Of a stretch of 64,000 nt of DNA, positions 1 to 10,300 are shown in pieces. The stretch is from Orobanche coerulescens. Its lineage: Eukaryota > Streptophyta > Magnoliopsida > Lamiales > Orobanchaceae. A model generated the notes under the pieces. It saw nothing but the letters and a program-made list of their open reading frames with translations, was not told where the DNA came from and searched no databases. The position numbers and the translations under genes are program-made. Where the stretch lies: assembly GCA_033398695.1 (NCBI GenBank), contig CM065815.1, forward strand, positions 141,405,001 to 141,469,000, given 5' to 3'. Within the stretch, counting starts at the first letter, position 1. Every line of letters begins with the position of its first letter.

Positions 1-405
1 AAGCTGTAAGTAGCTTATAATTAATTAATGGGCATTCGATATCTTAAACACGGGAAATAATATATTTAATGAGGAGCCCAATTTCGTAATTTGGAATTTT
101 GGTAGGAAGTGCAATATCAATCTTTTAGTGGACTAAGTTGATATTAAGAGATTCATTATATTAGGAAAAGTCCTAATAAGGTAAGATGAATTTATTGGGA
201 GTCCTTCCATAATCCTCCTTAAGATTCCTAGTAGTAGTCCAAGAGCCTATAAATAGGACTTATGGGGAGGTGTTGGCCGAAATTATTCATTGTCCCGAGC
301 TTGAGAGATCGATTTTCTTCTTCTTGTGTTTAATTGTAGATCTAGACTTGTGTCTTTGATTCTACAATTTAGATAACACATCAATTTGCTAAGAGTGTTC
401 ATAAA
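1..405 (+). repeat. 5' LTR of copia-1, first visible part
   Basis: This is the left part of a Ty1-copia long terminal repeat whose start lies before the window. It matches 36342-36735 almost base for base, and that second copy is the 3' LTR of the same element. It has a TATA box at 246-257 and stops at 405, where a solo LTR has landed; the LTR resumes at 3715. The end of the resumed part (TCCAACA at 4121) mirrors the start of the 3' LTR (TGTTAGGA at 19996), as expected for LTR termini. The two copies differ by scattered substitutions, so the insertion is not recent. Confidence 0.85.
246..257 (+). promoter_or_regulatory. TATA box of copia-1 LTR
   Basis: CCTATAAATAGG is a canonical plant TATA context. 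It is preserved in the 3' LTR at 36588-36599. Transcription of copia-1 would start roughly 30 bases downstream. Position and conservation are seen; activity is inferred. Confidence 0.7.
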
Positions 406-899
406 TGTAATATCCGCAAATTCGATTTCCGGTAATTTTTATTTTTCCGGCGGAGGTCCGTTTCGACAACTCGCTTGTCACTGTTTTGGAATTCTGAACC
501 TATTTTGTTCTTGGAGTTTCTCCGCTTAGACGGGTCTCGATGATGTTTTTACGTAATTTCATCTTGTGTTATATTTTGTCTCATGTGTATTTGTCTCTCG
601 TTAAACTCGTTCGATTTCGTCATTTTCTTACTTCCATGAGTTCGTATGATTGAGTAGAGCATGTTGTGAGTTTCGGATTGTTAATCCGACGTTGTATCGT
701 GATTTTCGGATGTTTGGGCCGTTTGTGTAATTTCCTAGAAGTTTAGGGAATTTGTCCCTTGTTCGACTTTGGTTGTGCACCTCAGATCTTTTTGGGGTTC
801 CGTACTTCCATTTCGTGTTATTGTTGCCCAAATATCGATTCCTATTGCTTTTATTCTCTTTAGGATCATTTTTCGTCATTTTGGGACCCGAGGGGGTGT

Positions 900-1215
900 G
901 GGCGCGGCACAAGGATTGTGCGCACACATTACCCGATTGTTGGCCAAGCAGCGGTGTCTGGTGTGCCGCGGCACAAGGTTTGTGAGCCGCGGCACAAACA
1001 GTCGGTGCCGCGGCACACTTGTCGGGCCGCGCACACCGTGTGGCACTGCCGGTTAAAACCTCTGTCTGTGTGCCCGGCCTGATCCGTGATGCCGCGGCAC
1101 ATGCAGTCGAGCCGCGGCACACTCGAATGAGCCGCGGCACAACGAGCGGTCGGCCGACCACCGGGCGCAATCTTTGGCCTGTGCCGCGGCACTGATTTAG
1201 TGAGCCGCGGCACAC
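900..1215 (+). repeat. Array of GTGCCGCGGCAC palindromes
   Basis: At least eight copies of GCCGCGGCAC, several extended to the full palindrome GTGCCGCGGCAC, are spread irregularly over about 300 bases, with two or three degenerate copies. The array is very GC-rich in an AT-rich window. It sits just upstream of a possible TATA element and of a pyrimidine-rich stretch (TTCTTCCTCCC) that is shared with the forward LTR at 48560. Its position therefore matches the downstream TTAGCG palindrome array of that LTR. Long open frames across it, rich in Cys, Ala and Arg, are by-products of the repeats. Confidence 0.85.
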
Positions 1216-1228
1216 GATGCGGTCGGCG

Positions 1229-1236
1229 CTATAAGC
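1229..1236 (+). promoter_or_regulatory. Possible TATA element of solo LTR
   Basis: CTATAAGC lies directly after the palindrome array, in the place where GATATATAAG is found in the related LTR at 48530. The match to a TATA box is weak, so this rests mainly on aligned position. Confidence 0.35.
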
Positions 1237-1852
1237 TGTGCGTTTTCAGCGAGATTCGCACATTTTCTTCCTCCCTTCCACCGTGCGCGAGAGAGAGAGA
1301 GGGTTGAGAGGGGATTTCTTCTCCATCCACCCTTTCGATTGTGTGTTTTCTTCGTCTTCCTTCGATCGTGTAGCTCGGATTGTGGATCTAGCACGTGTTC
1401 TTCGGATTATAGGGTTTGTATCTTCAAGAGGTAAGATCTCTTATACCTTAGTATGATTTTTGGGGAGGGTTTGGTGGTGATCTTGTGTTTTAATCCGAAT
1501 TAACCGATGTTGTTGTTAGATTTTGATAGTACTCTCGTGACCCTTGGCTTTCTTGTTTTTGGTTGGGATGAAATCCCGTTAGTTCACCGTTAACCGATTT
1601 CAATTCCCTACGCACTCTTGGTGTTCGATAAATTGTCCCAACGGGTAGAACTAGGAGGGATTTCTTCGTATTCATGATGTGAGATTGATTATATATCATT
1701 ATTGTGTTAGGGTCGGATTTGAGAGGATTGTTCGGACCGGAACCGATTCCTTCGTCGTCTCCTTCGTGTCGTATTACCAAGGCAAGTACCTTGATATACG
1801 AATTGTAACTGCGTGAAATCATTGTTGTTGAAGTGTATGAGTTTATACGGAC

Positions 1853-1927
1853 GTATATATGTATATATATATATATATGTATATGTATGTGTATATATAT
1901 ATGTATTATATATATATATTTATATGT
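1853..1927. repeat. TA/TATG microsatellite
   Basis: Alternating TA and TG steps run for about 75 bases inside the solo LTR. A short open frame across it encodes only Tyr, Ile and Val runs and is not a gene. Confidence 0.8.
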
Positions 1928-2689
1928 TAAAAACTAAGTATGTATATACGTATATTGATATACATGCTTATGTCGGTGATCGACGAGTGATGAATGCTAA
2001 CACTAGTTGACGTACTCAACTTGGATTGAGGGATGAACTATAGTCATTCATATAATATAGTAAGGTTATATATATATCTATGTGCGGTGTTGATTGGTTA
2101 TGCTTGAACGCTTATCGTGATTGAGTTGATTAATAACGTGCGTGTTCCTGCCTACTTGTGTGGTTATGGACTGGCGGAGAAATTGTGTGACTTGATGTAC
2201 CGAGTTGAAAATTGTTGTGACATTTGTTCATGTCTTTGGATGTTTGTGATAATGTGGATACGTGTTGTGAGAAACGTCGTATCCGGGAACCTCGAGGCGG
2301 GCGTGCACTCCGGCACAGTGTATCTTTGCAATGTGCGGCTCCATATGGGTGGTGAACGCCGATGTCACCTAATGCGCGTGCAAGGCGGCTCTTGCGGGAG
2401 TGACGCCGGTGCGGTGACATGTTCAAGGAGCGGCCAACATGATGGAAGTGAACGCCGGTACGGGTGTGCAAGGAGGCGCTGGCGGGCTTATTGGTTACGG
2501 GTATTTGAGTGATAGCTAAGACCAGTTCTCGAACGATATTCGTATCTCAAATTCTTTCAACTCACTTTCAAATGTTTGTCTTGATTTGGTACGCGATTCG
2601 TGTTTTTGAAAGCTTGTTTCAAATTGTTTTTAAAGCGTGGGTATCGGGGTTAATTAACCAAGGAGGTTTGTGAAATCTCAGGGTTAATG

Positions 2690-2955
2690 TCGGGGTCTTG
2701 AGCGAGGATATGTCGAATGAGAGATTGTGCCTTTGATTGTATTGTGGTGCCATTCTTGTATTGGGTCGAGGACCTGTGGAATGTTGAGATGATCGAATTC
2801 GTGATGATGTTATTTGGATTGGGTTTAGAACCTGCGAGATGTTGTAATGATTTCGTTTGTGTTGGTGTTCTATAAATTGGGTCGAGAACCCCAAATAAGT
2901 TGACTTGGTTTTGTGTAATCATTTTCCATACGTTGGGTCAAGGACCCGAGAGTTT
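2690..2955 (+). repeat. Minisatellite, about 59-bp unit
   Basis: The phrase TTGGGTCGAGGACC, with variants, recurs near 2760, 2819, 2878 and 2935, a period of about 59 bases. An eroded copy is visible near 2690. The units are diverged and lie in the downstream half of the solo LTR. The region 2280-2480 just before it holds another loose repeat based on GAACGCCGGT. Confidence 0.65.
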
Positions 2956-3714
2956 TGAAATTATTTCCAAAAGTATTCCCATTCGATTTTAAAAACCCTA
3001 AACGGCCCGAGTCAATAATAATGATTGCAAACTATCTTATCAAAATACTTTTCCTTTTACAAAAGGGATCTTCCGACTCCTTGGGCTCGTTTAAAGTTTC
3101 ATGAATGTTATTTTCCGTAAGGAGAATATGACTATGTGATTACCTTTCACCTCGTGTATGCGAGTGTTATTCTGTCTTGTTGTGGGAATGTATGGTTTGT
3201 GTTAAGGCTTCACGGCGGTTAAATTTTGTGTTATTCTGTTCGTATATCTTGTATATTATGTACTTGCACTAGCAAAATTCCGGTTTGCTAACCCCGAGTT
3301 TTCGGGGGTGGGTGCTGTTATGCGCTCAGTTTTGGCGGCTCGGGAGCGATCACGGGATTGGCTTGGAAGGAGATGGAAGACGACGATGCTAATCACACAG
3401 TGAGTCGAGTCTTTTCTTTTGTATCATTTTGGTCGGTATTTCTCTGTCGTTCGAGTATTCACCCTTGCATGGGTGTAATTATCATTTATTAAATTGAATT
3501 GTCATTCTTTTCTGTGTTCAAGTTTATTGTTGTCATTGTAATATGAATGTCGTTAGTTTCTGAATTGGTTTATGACCTTGTCGGTCTGCTTTGTATTAAA
3601 TTTTGACCCCGGCCGGTCAATCTTTGAGTAGTCTTTTGGAGTTTAGCCTGGTGGATCCTTGTGATAAGGATCTACGGCGTGTGACATTCCCGGTCGTATT
3701 CTGGGGGTGTTACA

Positions 3715-4121
3715 ATAAAATACTAGAAAGCAAAGAAAAATAAATCAAGTGATCCCAAGTGAAGGAGTTTCGGCCGATTCCCCATAGAAGTCCAAACAAG
3801 ATCTGGTAGCTCGTTGCCCACACAACGGCCGGGTTAAGGCGGATCATACTCTAGAAGGTCTAAAGGTAGAAATACAAGGTGATCAAGATGAAAGCAACTA
3901 ATACTCTTCAAAAGGTAATATCCTATGATCTTTGGATCTAGATTAGGATATTTTAATAATCAACATATTTAATTAATAAATAATAAATAATATTTAAATT
4001 GCTTATTAGTCTTGGTAATTAATTAATTAGCATGCCTAAATAGATCTTATGCTCGTAGATGCGTAAAACGTGATTATCATCTTTCCCAAACTTCGCTTCC
4101 GCTGCGTTTTACTTTCCAACA
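3715..4121 (+). repeat. 5' LTR of copia-1, remaining 3' part
   Basis: After the ATAAA duplication the copia-1 LTR resumes and ends TCCAACA at 4121, next to a methionine-tRNA primer site. The 3' LTR copy lacks this portion because it is cut off at about 36735. The tail is AT-rich and non-coding. Confidence 0.75.
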
Positions 4122-4135
4122 ATTGGTATCGGAGA
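4122..4135 (+). other. Primer-binding site of copia-1
   Basis: ATTGGTATCGGAGA follows the LTR end. TGGTATCAGAGC is the usual plant copia primer site for initiator tRNA-Met; here one internal base and the last base differ. It sets the strand and the 5' end of the internal region. Confidence 0.8.
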
Positions 4136-5523
4136 TGGATTTTTAGGCATTTTCTATTTTAATTAATTTTGGTGATTAATTGATAGCAATTTAAATATTC
4201 ATATATTTTGATGTTGGAATATTTTGCTAGATGTGTTCTTGCAGGTGATATGATCCAATTATCATGGTTTATATGAATGGTGTATTTATTTATTTTTATT
4301 AATTATGCAATTGTTGGTTTGGCCCGTTTTTTTGAGGCATGTAATGGTTTTTTCCGTGAGAAAATTCGCGGGTAGTTCTAAGTGTTTTTATTTTTCGTGT
4401 AATATTGATGTAATTTCGATGTATTTTATTTTGTATAAAATTGTAATCGAATTCATAAAAGACGGGATCACGGAGAAATAGAGCGAGCAGGACTGCCAGG
4501 GACTCTTTGGCGGCCATGGCCGACAAGCGACAAGCGGCTGCCGAGAAGCACACAGTACTGCCGAAGCGGCGCGAGCATTGGCGATCTGCTGGCGACCTAG
4601 TCCGGGCGATTTCTTTGGTTAATGGTCGTCCAGTTTTGGTCCGGTCCGTTTCGCCGTCGTTCGGTGCGTCCGCTAGAGAGTCGGGATTTAAAATTAAATT
4701 TTGTTATGTAATTAATTTTGTATAAAAGTGAAATTTTAATTTTGGAAATCCACGGTCCGGCCGGGGAGGAGCGACGAGATGCTTGATTCAGTGGGAGAGA
4801 TCGAGTCGAAGATTTTCTCGGATTCAACTCAAGGAAGAAGACCATGATAATTGGATAATTTCTATTATCCATGCTTTATTTTTGGTTTTTATTGTTTTGA
4901 TGTATGGCATGTATGGATGTATGCGTGATATGTTTCCTTGCATGTTAGGACGAGAAAATTAAAAACCTTAAGGCTAAAATAACTAAGTGATTAAATTGAT
5001 TTTTTTTAAAATAAAATCGAATTGGCCTCCATAATTAATTTAAATTGTGAAGTAATTAGCATGCGCGTTGACATTAGGGTCTTCCTCCATATCGGATGTG
5101 CTAATTATAGGTTCACTAGTTTTAAATTTCAAAATAATAACATAAGGTAAATATTACTTTTTATGATAGGACATCTCCATCTGTAGGACTATTATTTAAA
5201 AGACAATATTTTAAGGATGTTAAATTATGGTGTTCACTTAGGTGTATTAATTAATAAGCTCCCCATCGGAGTCTATGTTAATTAATACATGGCCAAGAGA
5301 AACCAACTATTAATTTTACTTGTCACAACGTAATTTGACTAGATAGTAAAATTAAATACGTAAAACTCTACTTGAGAAATGTGTGTGTAAACGTCCACAC
5401 GATCGTGGCTTGCATGTGCGAATTTTTCGAGGTGTTGGTTGCTAGCATATATATTGTGTTTTGAGTTTTTTCGATATATTTTGCTATGCATTATGTGATG
5501 GATATTTTTAATTTTTATCTCAG
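4136..5523 (+). other. Untranslated leader of copia-1
   Basis: About 1.4 kb lies between the primer site and the gag start. It is mostly AT-rich. An unusual GC-rich block at 4490-4700 contains a 72-codon open frame with no recognisable domain. I see no host gene here. The leader ends TTTTTATCTCAG directly before the gag ATG, which resembles a 3' splice site, so a spliced leader is possible but not shown. Confidence 0.6.
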
Positions 5524-6282
5524 ATGTCTTTCAATCCACTAGCTGTTATTCTCAAACAAAATAAACTTGATGGCACTAACTTTGCCGATTGGAAAATAAA
5601 TCTTGACATTGTCTTGACTGCTGAGGGGCATAAATTTGTCTAAATCGAAGAGAGCCCTCCAGAACCAGAACCGGATGCCACTCCCGAAGAGTTGGCTGAA
5701 TTTCGAAAATGGAAAAAGTCTGATGAGATGGCTCGCTGTTACATTTTGGCTTCACTAACAAATGTATTGCAGCATCAGCATCAAACGATGGGCTCGGCCG
5801 CGGAAATGATGAAAAGTCTCACCGAGATGTTTGGTCATCAGAACCGGTCGGCTAGACAAAATGCAATGAGGGTATTGATGACAACCCAAATGTCTGAAGG
5901 GACCCAGTAAGGGATCATGTTCTAAAAATGATGTCCCATTTGAACGAACTGAGCATATTGGGAGCTACTATCGATGCGGAAACGCAGGTCGATATTATCT
6001 TAGCCAGCTTACCTAGAAGCTTTGAGCAGCTCCTCCTTAACTACAATATGAACCGTAGGATATATAGTTTGGCGGAACTTCTTACAGAGCTTCAGTCTAC
6101 TGAAGGTCTCTTCGAACAAGGTTATCATCAAATTCTTGCGGCAACCGGTGCTACTTCTTCCAAACCCAAATGGGGAAAGAAGAAGAAGAAGCAGGTTGGC
6201 TAGAAGCAAGTGGCAACCCTCAAGGTGAAAAGCAAGGCTCCTCACCCTGAGGAGAACAAAAAGCCAAAGGGAAAGTGCTATA
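5524..6282 (+). pseudogene. Copia-1 gag, broken
   Basis: Gag is the capsid-type protein that packages the element RNA. The ATG at 5524 opens a frame starting MSFNPLAVILKQNKLDGTNF, and NKLDGTNFADWK is typical of plant copia gag of the UBN2 type. Damage: an in-frame TAA at 5641, a frameshift near 5900 leading to a stop at 5908, and a TAG at 6201. The Lys-rich tail leads to KGKCY, the start of the CCHC zinc knuckle. There the gene is cut by LARD-1 and resumes at 16730 with the rest of the knuckle. It cannot make a full gag. Confidence 0.88.
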
Positions 6283-7318
6283 TGTAACACCCCCAGATCC
6301 GACCGGGAATATTACAGCGCTGTGGGCCCCGAGATGGAACCCACAAGGCTGAAGGAAATTTTCGCAAACATTTACAAACGCCCAAGAGGCTAACGACGGT
6401 ATTATCTATTAAAAACATTCGAAGATTTATAAAGCTCGTTTATCAAACCGTCGTAAAAACTCATTTGAAACCACAAGGCCCAAAATGCCAAAACTCAACA
6501 GTTTAAAAACATACGTTAAGCTATTGCTTGCACGTACCAACAGAATAAGTTTAAAAGATGGTTGCCAAGGCAACTTAAGTTACCGGATACCGAAAAGGCC
6601 ATTTAAAGATACTCGCGCAGCGGATAAAGACAAACAATTAAAATACTCTAGCACCGGAATACAACAATTGATCAGAAACTCAAAACACAAATACATGCCC
6701 TTGCCAGTATCCTCCGGGAAGTTCATCTCTCCACGACCGCTACAAGCTTGATAATCCAAGAACCTAAAAAGAAAGCCCACGACGGGGTCAGCCATAATAT
6801 CCAACAATGATAATCATCACATCTCGTCAATAATTACATATCAATGGAAATACTAAGTAAGAATACGACCAATGTAATCTTACCGTCGTAACTTTATGAG
6901 AATCCACGATACGTATCCTTAACAACACATTAAAATAATACCAAAATATCTGCACGGTATCTCAATAATACTCAAGGTTCTCCAAAACATTATCATAACT
7001 CGCGATACGGAAATTATACCAACTCTGGCCAGTTCAATCCATCGGATAACATCGACAATTCCAATACGATAATCGATTGTCCATCAAAAACAAGTACCAA
7101 GGAAATACGGAACATACCTCAAGATACGAAATACCATTACCATCATGTCAGTCTAATCCGAGATCAGATCAACACAACATACGGACATTGTCCTAACACA
7201 AGACCTACAAATGCATACTCATATGACAACGCCAATATGATCACAACAATAACGACAATGTATACTTATGGCAAACCCATAATATACATATGCACAACAA
7301 CAATACATGGCAATCCGA

Positions 7319-7455
7319 TGATCCAGCGTTCACTGCCTAGATCCCCCGATGATCCCGTCAGACAAACCCGAGGTGGAAAACTCGTCCGATGATCCAGCGC
7401 ACGCTAGCATAGATCCCCCGATGATCCCGTCGGACCAACGCGAGGTGGAAATACA
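7319..7455 (-). repeat. Minisatellite in LTR A, about 70-bp unit
   Basis: Two units carry GATCCAGCG, ATAGATCCCCCGATGATCCCGTC and CGAGGTGG in the same order. The same tract occurs in LTR B at about 13200-13335. Longer, diverged versions occur in the LTRs of the tandem array. Short open frames here are repeat artefacts. Confidence 0.7.
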
Positions 7456-8189
7456 ACAACAATGCACAAATGCATATAATAATGATACACAATGCATGAC
7501 AACAACGATACACGCATGTATCACAATATGATCGACATAAAATGACAAAAATAATTAGAGTACTAGCCACGAGTCCTTCGAGAGCAATATCAATGTCTAA
7601 ACCATCACGAACCATTATCCTCAATACTCGACGGTCCAAAGTATCACGGATTGCAGATAATTCATATCTTCGTCTTTATCACAATATATCCTCGATATAC
7701 AAGTATACCAATAACAAAAGTAAATCATATACATTATGATTTAGATTCCCAAAACTCGAATACGATTTATAATCTCAAATCTCCTGTGATTACGATTATA
7801 ACATTGCTATACGAATTATACACGAATGAAACGGAAACCATTCATTAAATATTATGAACTGAGCAAGTAATAACTTACTTCGATACCGATACAATGACGA
7901 GGAAGCTGCTACCAATTTCATTGTCTTCGTCTACTAGCTCCTCGGCCCTGACTAACGCCATTCACGAACATACTCGAACACGACCGCAACATATGGTTAT
8001 AAACACCGATCAATAATCTCAACCTATTAAAATAATCGATAAGCAACAAGTTTGACAACAATCAACAATCGATAAAATCAATTCACAAACCCAACGGCTC
8101 GACAATATCTCGATTAAACACTAGTCGGATCAATCCTACTCAAACCAGCACGAATTTACAACCACAACACGAAAATCGCACTACGCCTT

Positions 8190-8274
8190 CTTAGCGCACG
8201 TTAATCACCTAACGTAGCGTGCGCTAAGTTGCTCCCGTTAGCGCGCACTAGGCAGTAAACGTAGCGTGCGCTAA
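8190..8274 (-). repeat. Second palindrome array of LTR A
   Basis: Four TTAGCG-type palindromes lie in 85 bases. The same four-member cluster is found in LTRs B, C, D and E at the matching position, with the spacing kept. It lies about 640 bases downstream of the TATA-like element on the transcribed strand. Confidence 0.85.
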
Positions 8275-8910
8275 TGCTGTACAGATGCATGTTTTTCATA
8301 TACCGATCAACTTATGGCGATTTCAAGAACACTAAGTGATTCTGAATCATGTTCAAAGCTATCAAAACAATGAAATCCGATATCCTTTAACATATAAACA
8401 ATCATCCAACTTATAATCCAAGTTCTATATCCATATATCATCTTCCTTAATATTAATACACGAAACGTCAAGAACGTAACCACACTTCCTTAATATTCCA
8501 TTACAAAGAGTAATCATCTACAATAACATCAACATCCGAAACTGAGGAGAAGGATTAATCCACTTATCTCAAGAAAACGAACAACACAATCCAAATCACA
8601 AGAATCATATTAATATCATCATACTCCGGTAATCCATCTCATAATCATGCTTGTCAACTTGTTTATGTAATAATCATCAACTCAAGAACATCAACATTCA
8701 ATCCAAAATTAAATCCAAAGATGAAGAGTAATTACCTCTTTGAAGGAATGGATTGAATCCCAAGGTTGAATCCGTTTTCAATCACTTCCAAGTTTCAAAT
8801 GTTGTTAGGAGTGATCAACTCAAGTGTTTGGGACCTCAACTTCTCTCTAAGACCTCTCTCTATCATTCACATGAAGAAATGGACGGAAATGACGAATAAT
8901 GGCCAACTGC

Positions 8911-8923
8911 ACTTATATATATT
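8911..8923 (-). promoter_or_regulatory. TATA-like element of LTR A
   Basis: On the - strand this reads AATATATATAAGT. It begins about 8 bases after the end of the main palindrome array. The related LTRs have a TATA-like element at the same place (51871-51880, 57928-57937 and, forward, 47927-47938). Confidence 0.55.
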
Positions 8924-8930
8924 GTACATT

Positions 8931-9430
8931 ACTAACGTACGCTAACATCTTCAGTTAACGTACGTTACGCACGTAGCGTGCGCTAACTGTCTTTGTTAGC
9001 GTGTGCTATCGAAGTCCAGAGGCAACTGTCTTACCGCATGAAGTGATTTACGTACGCAATGCCCATGCAATAGCGTACATAAATGCCTCTATTTAGCGTA
9101 CGCAAGTGTCTTACCTTAGCGTGCGCTACTCATAGTTGGCTCGTTTGTCTGTATGCTCCGAAGACTGGTCCACACGCCGAAAGTGCTGACGAGGATAAGA
9201 TTCCTTTTTGTCCGATATACAGTTAGCGTGCGCTAACCATCATGCATTAGCGTGCGCTAACACTACATTACAACATCCGTTGACTTACTAGAACGTGCGC
9301 CGAAAGTGGCCTGGTCCACACGTAGATTCCTTCTGATCTGACTGCACTAGCGTGCGCTACATTCTGCCTCTAGCGTGCGCTAACCATGAACGATAGCGTG
9401 CGCTATACTTGACCATTAGCGCGCGCTAGT
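8931..9430 (-). repeat. Main palindrome array of LTR A
   Basis: About 15 copies of a 12-14 bp palindrome or near-palindrome lie in 500 bases. The common form is TTAGCGTGCGCTAA; variants include TTAGCGCGCGCTAG and TTAACGTACGTTA. Spacing is irregular, so this is not a tandem satellite. The array ends immediately upstream of the TATA-like element, in the position of an enhancer. Confidence 0.9.
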
Positions 9431-10090
9431 CAGGCTATACTTAGCCATTTCCAACTCTTCTCGTCTGTCTCGACACTGGATACGTACACTCACACACTGA
9501 ATATATATACTTAATTCCATAATATTCTCATATGATACATAATATCCTCAATTGTAATGGTCGACCAAGTACGACAATTATACCGATACTGACATCTCAG
9601 TCCTTCATTTATTTTATCTATACTGTACGGATTCCACGCTGTACAATATAACTCGGATAAAATAATATTAAACAACGGTAGTAGAAATTCCGGATATTAC
9701 ATACTACACCACTTAAAATATGTTTCGTCCTCGAAACTTGCAATCCGTCACAGAAAAACAAACCAATCGTTCGACCAAGATATTCTGAAACCATCACGAC
9801 GACGATCAGTCATCATCATTAACGAATAACCGAAACAGCACACTTACAAATGCGCAAAGTCGACGATCTCCTGAGATCCTAGCAAGTGACTCCTCTGTAA
9901 AGTCTCACCATGCTTACGGTCATCATTTCATGAGTCCCATCAAAACATAACATCTTCGGATGAAATAATCTATCTGTTTCAATTATGTTTGTCTGATTAC
10001 ACAATCCAGTCTCAATTCTGATAAAATGAATAATACACGATACATCTGTGAAACAACTGCCCAACAAATTCCGAAATATCGACAAAAAAT

Positions 10091-10300
10091 CTGAACGCTC
10101 ATATGATCATTAACAATGATCAACCAATAAATTAACCGAGAGTATCATCGACACGATATCCTCCGATACGACCAATCTAAAGGTCAAAACGCAGTCGAGA
10201 ATATCATCAACATGATAAACTCCTATTATTACCAACGAACGATTAACGGTAATCGAGAATACCTTCACATGGTAAGCTCCAACACGATCAACGCAGAACC
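10091..10300 (-). repeat. Hairpin-bearing repeat ladder
   Basis: Diverged units of about 60 bases each contain a small inverted repeat: TGATCATT/AATGATCA at 10104-10122, TATCAT/ACGATA at 10143-10158 and TATCAT/ATGATA at 10202-10217. The same series is seen at 53091-53290 and 59150-59345, and in part at 46440-46560. Confidence 0.6.

Larger units (their letters stand above)
406..3714 (+). mobile_element. Solo LTR, Ty3-gypsy type, 3.3 kb
   Basis: The stretch begins TGTAATATCCG and ends GGGGGTGTTACA, the same termini as the LARD/gypsy LTRs elsewhere in the window. It is flanked by a perfect 5-bp duplication ATAAA (401-405 and 3715-3719). No internal region or second LTR is present, so this is a solo LTR left by recombination between the LTRs of one element. 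Its last 300 bases resemble the LTR remnant at 45564-45808. Otherwise it is a distinct subfamily: its palindrome array has a different core sequence. It interrupts the 5' LTR of copia-1. Small open frames inside it do not look like genes. Confidence 0.88.
6283..9701 (-). repeat. LARD-1 3' LTR (LTR A)
   Basis: This LTR is 3419 bp. Read on the - strand it starts TGTAATATCCGG at 9701 and ends GGGGGTGTTACA at 6283. In transcription order it holds the main palindrome array (9430-8931), a TATA-like element (8923-8911), the second palindrome array (8274-8190) and a minisatellite (about 7455-7319). It is highly similar to LTR B apart from the MITE and a few sites, several of them at CTG or CAG. Confidence 0.87.

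Noticed and set aside
628..1215. Long open frame on the - strand (195 codons) over the GC-rich array, and its overlaps on both strands
   Set aside because: The translation is Cys/Ala/Arg-rich repeats created by GCCGCGGCAC copies; no domain, and other frames are equally open.
2117..2512. 131-codon frame in the solo LTR
   Set aside because: Covers the GAACGCCGGT repeats; no recognised motif and no conservation in related LTRs.
4507..4725. 72-codon GC-rich frame in the copia-1 leader
   Set aside because: No domain; short, lies in untranslated leader, and could be a captured fragment at most.
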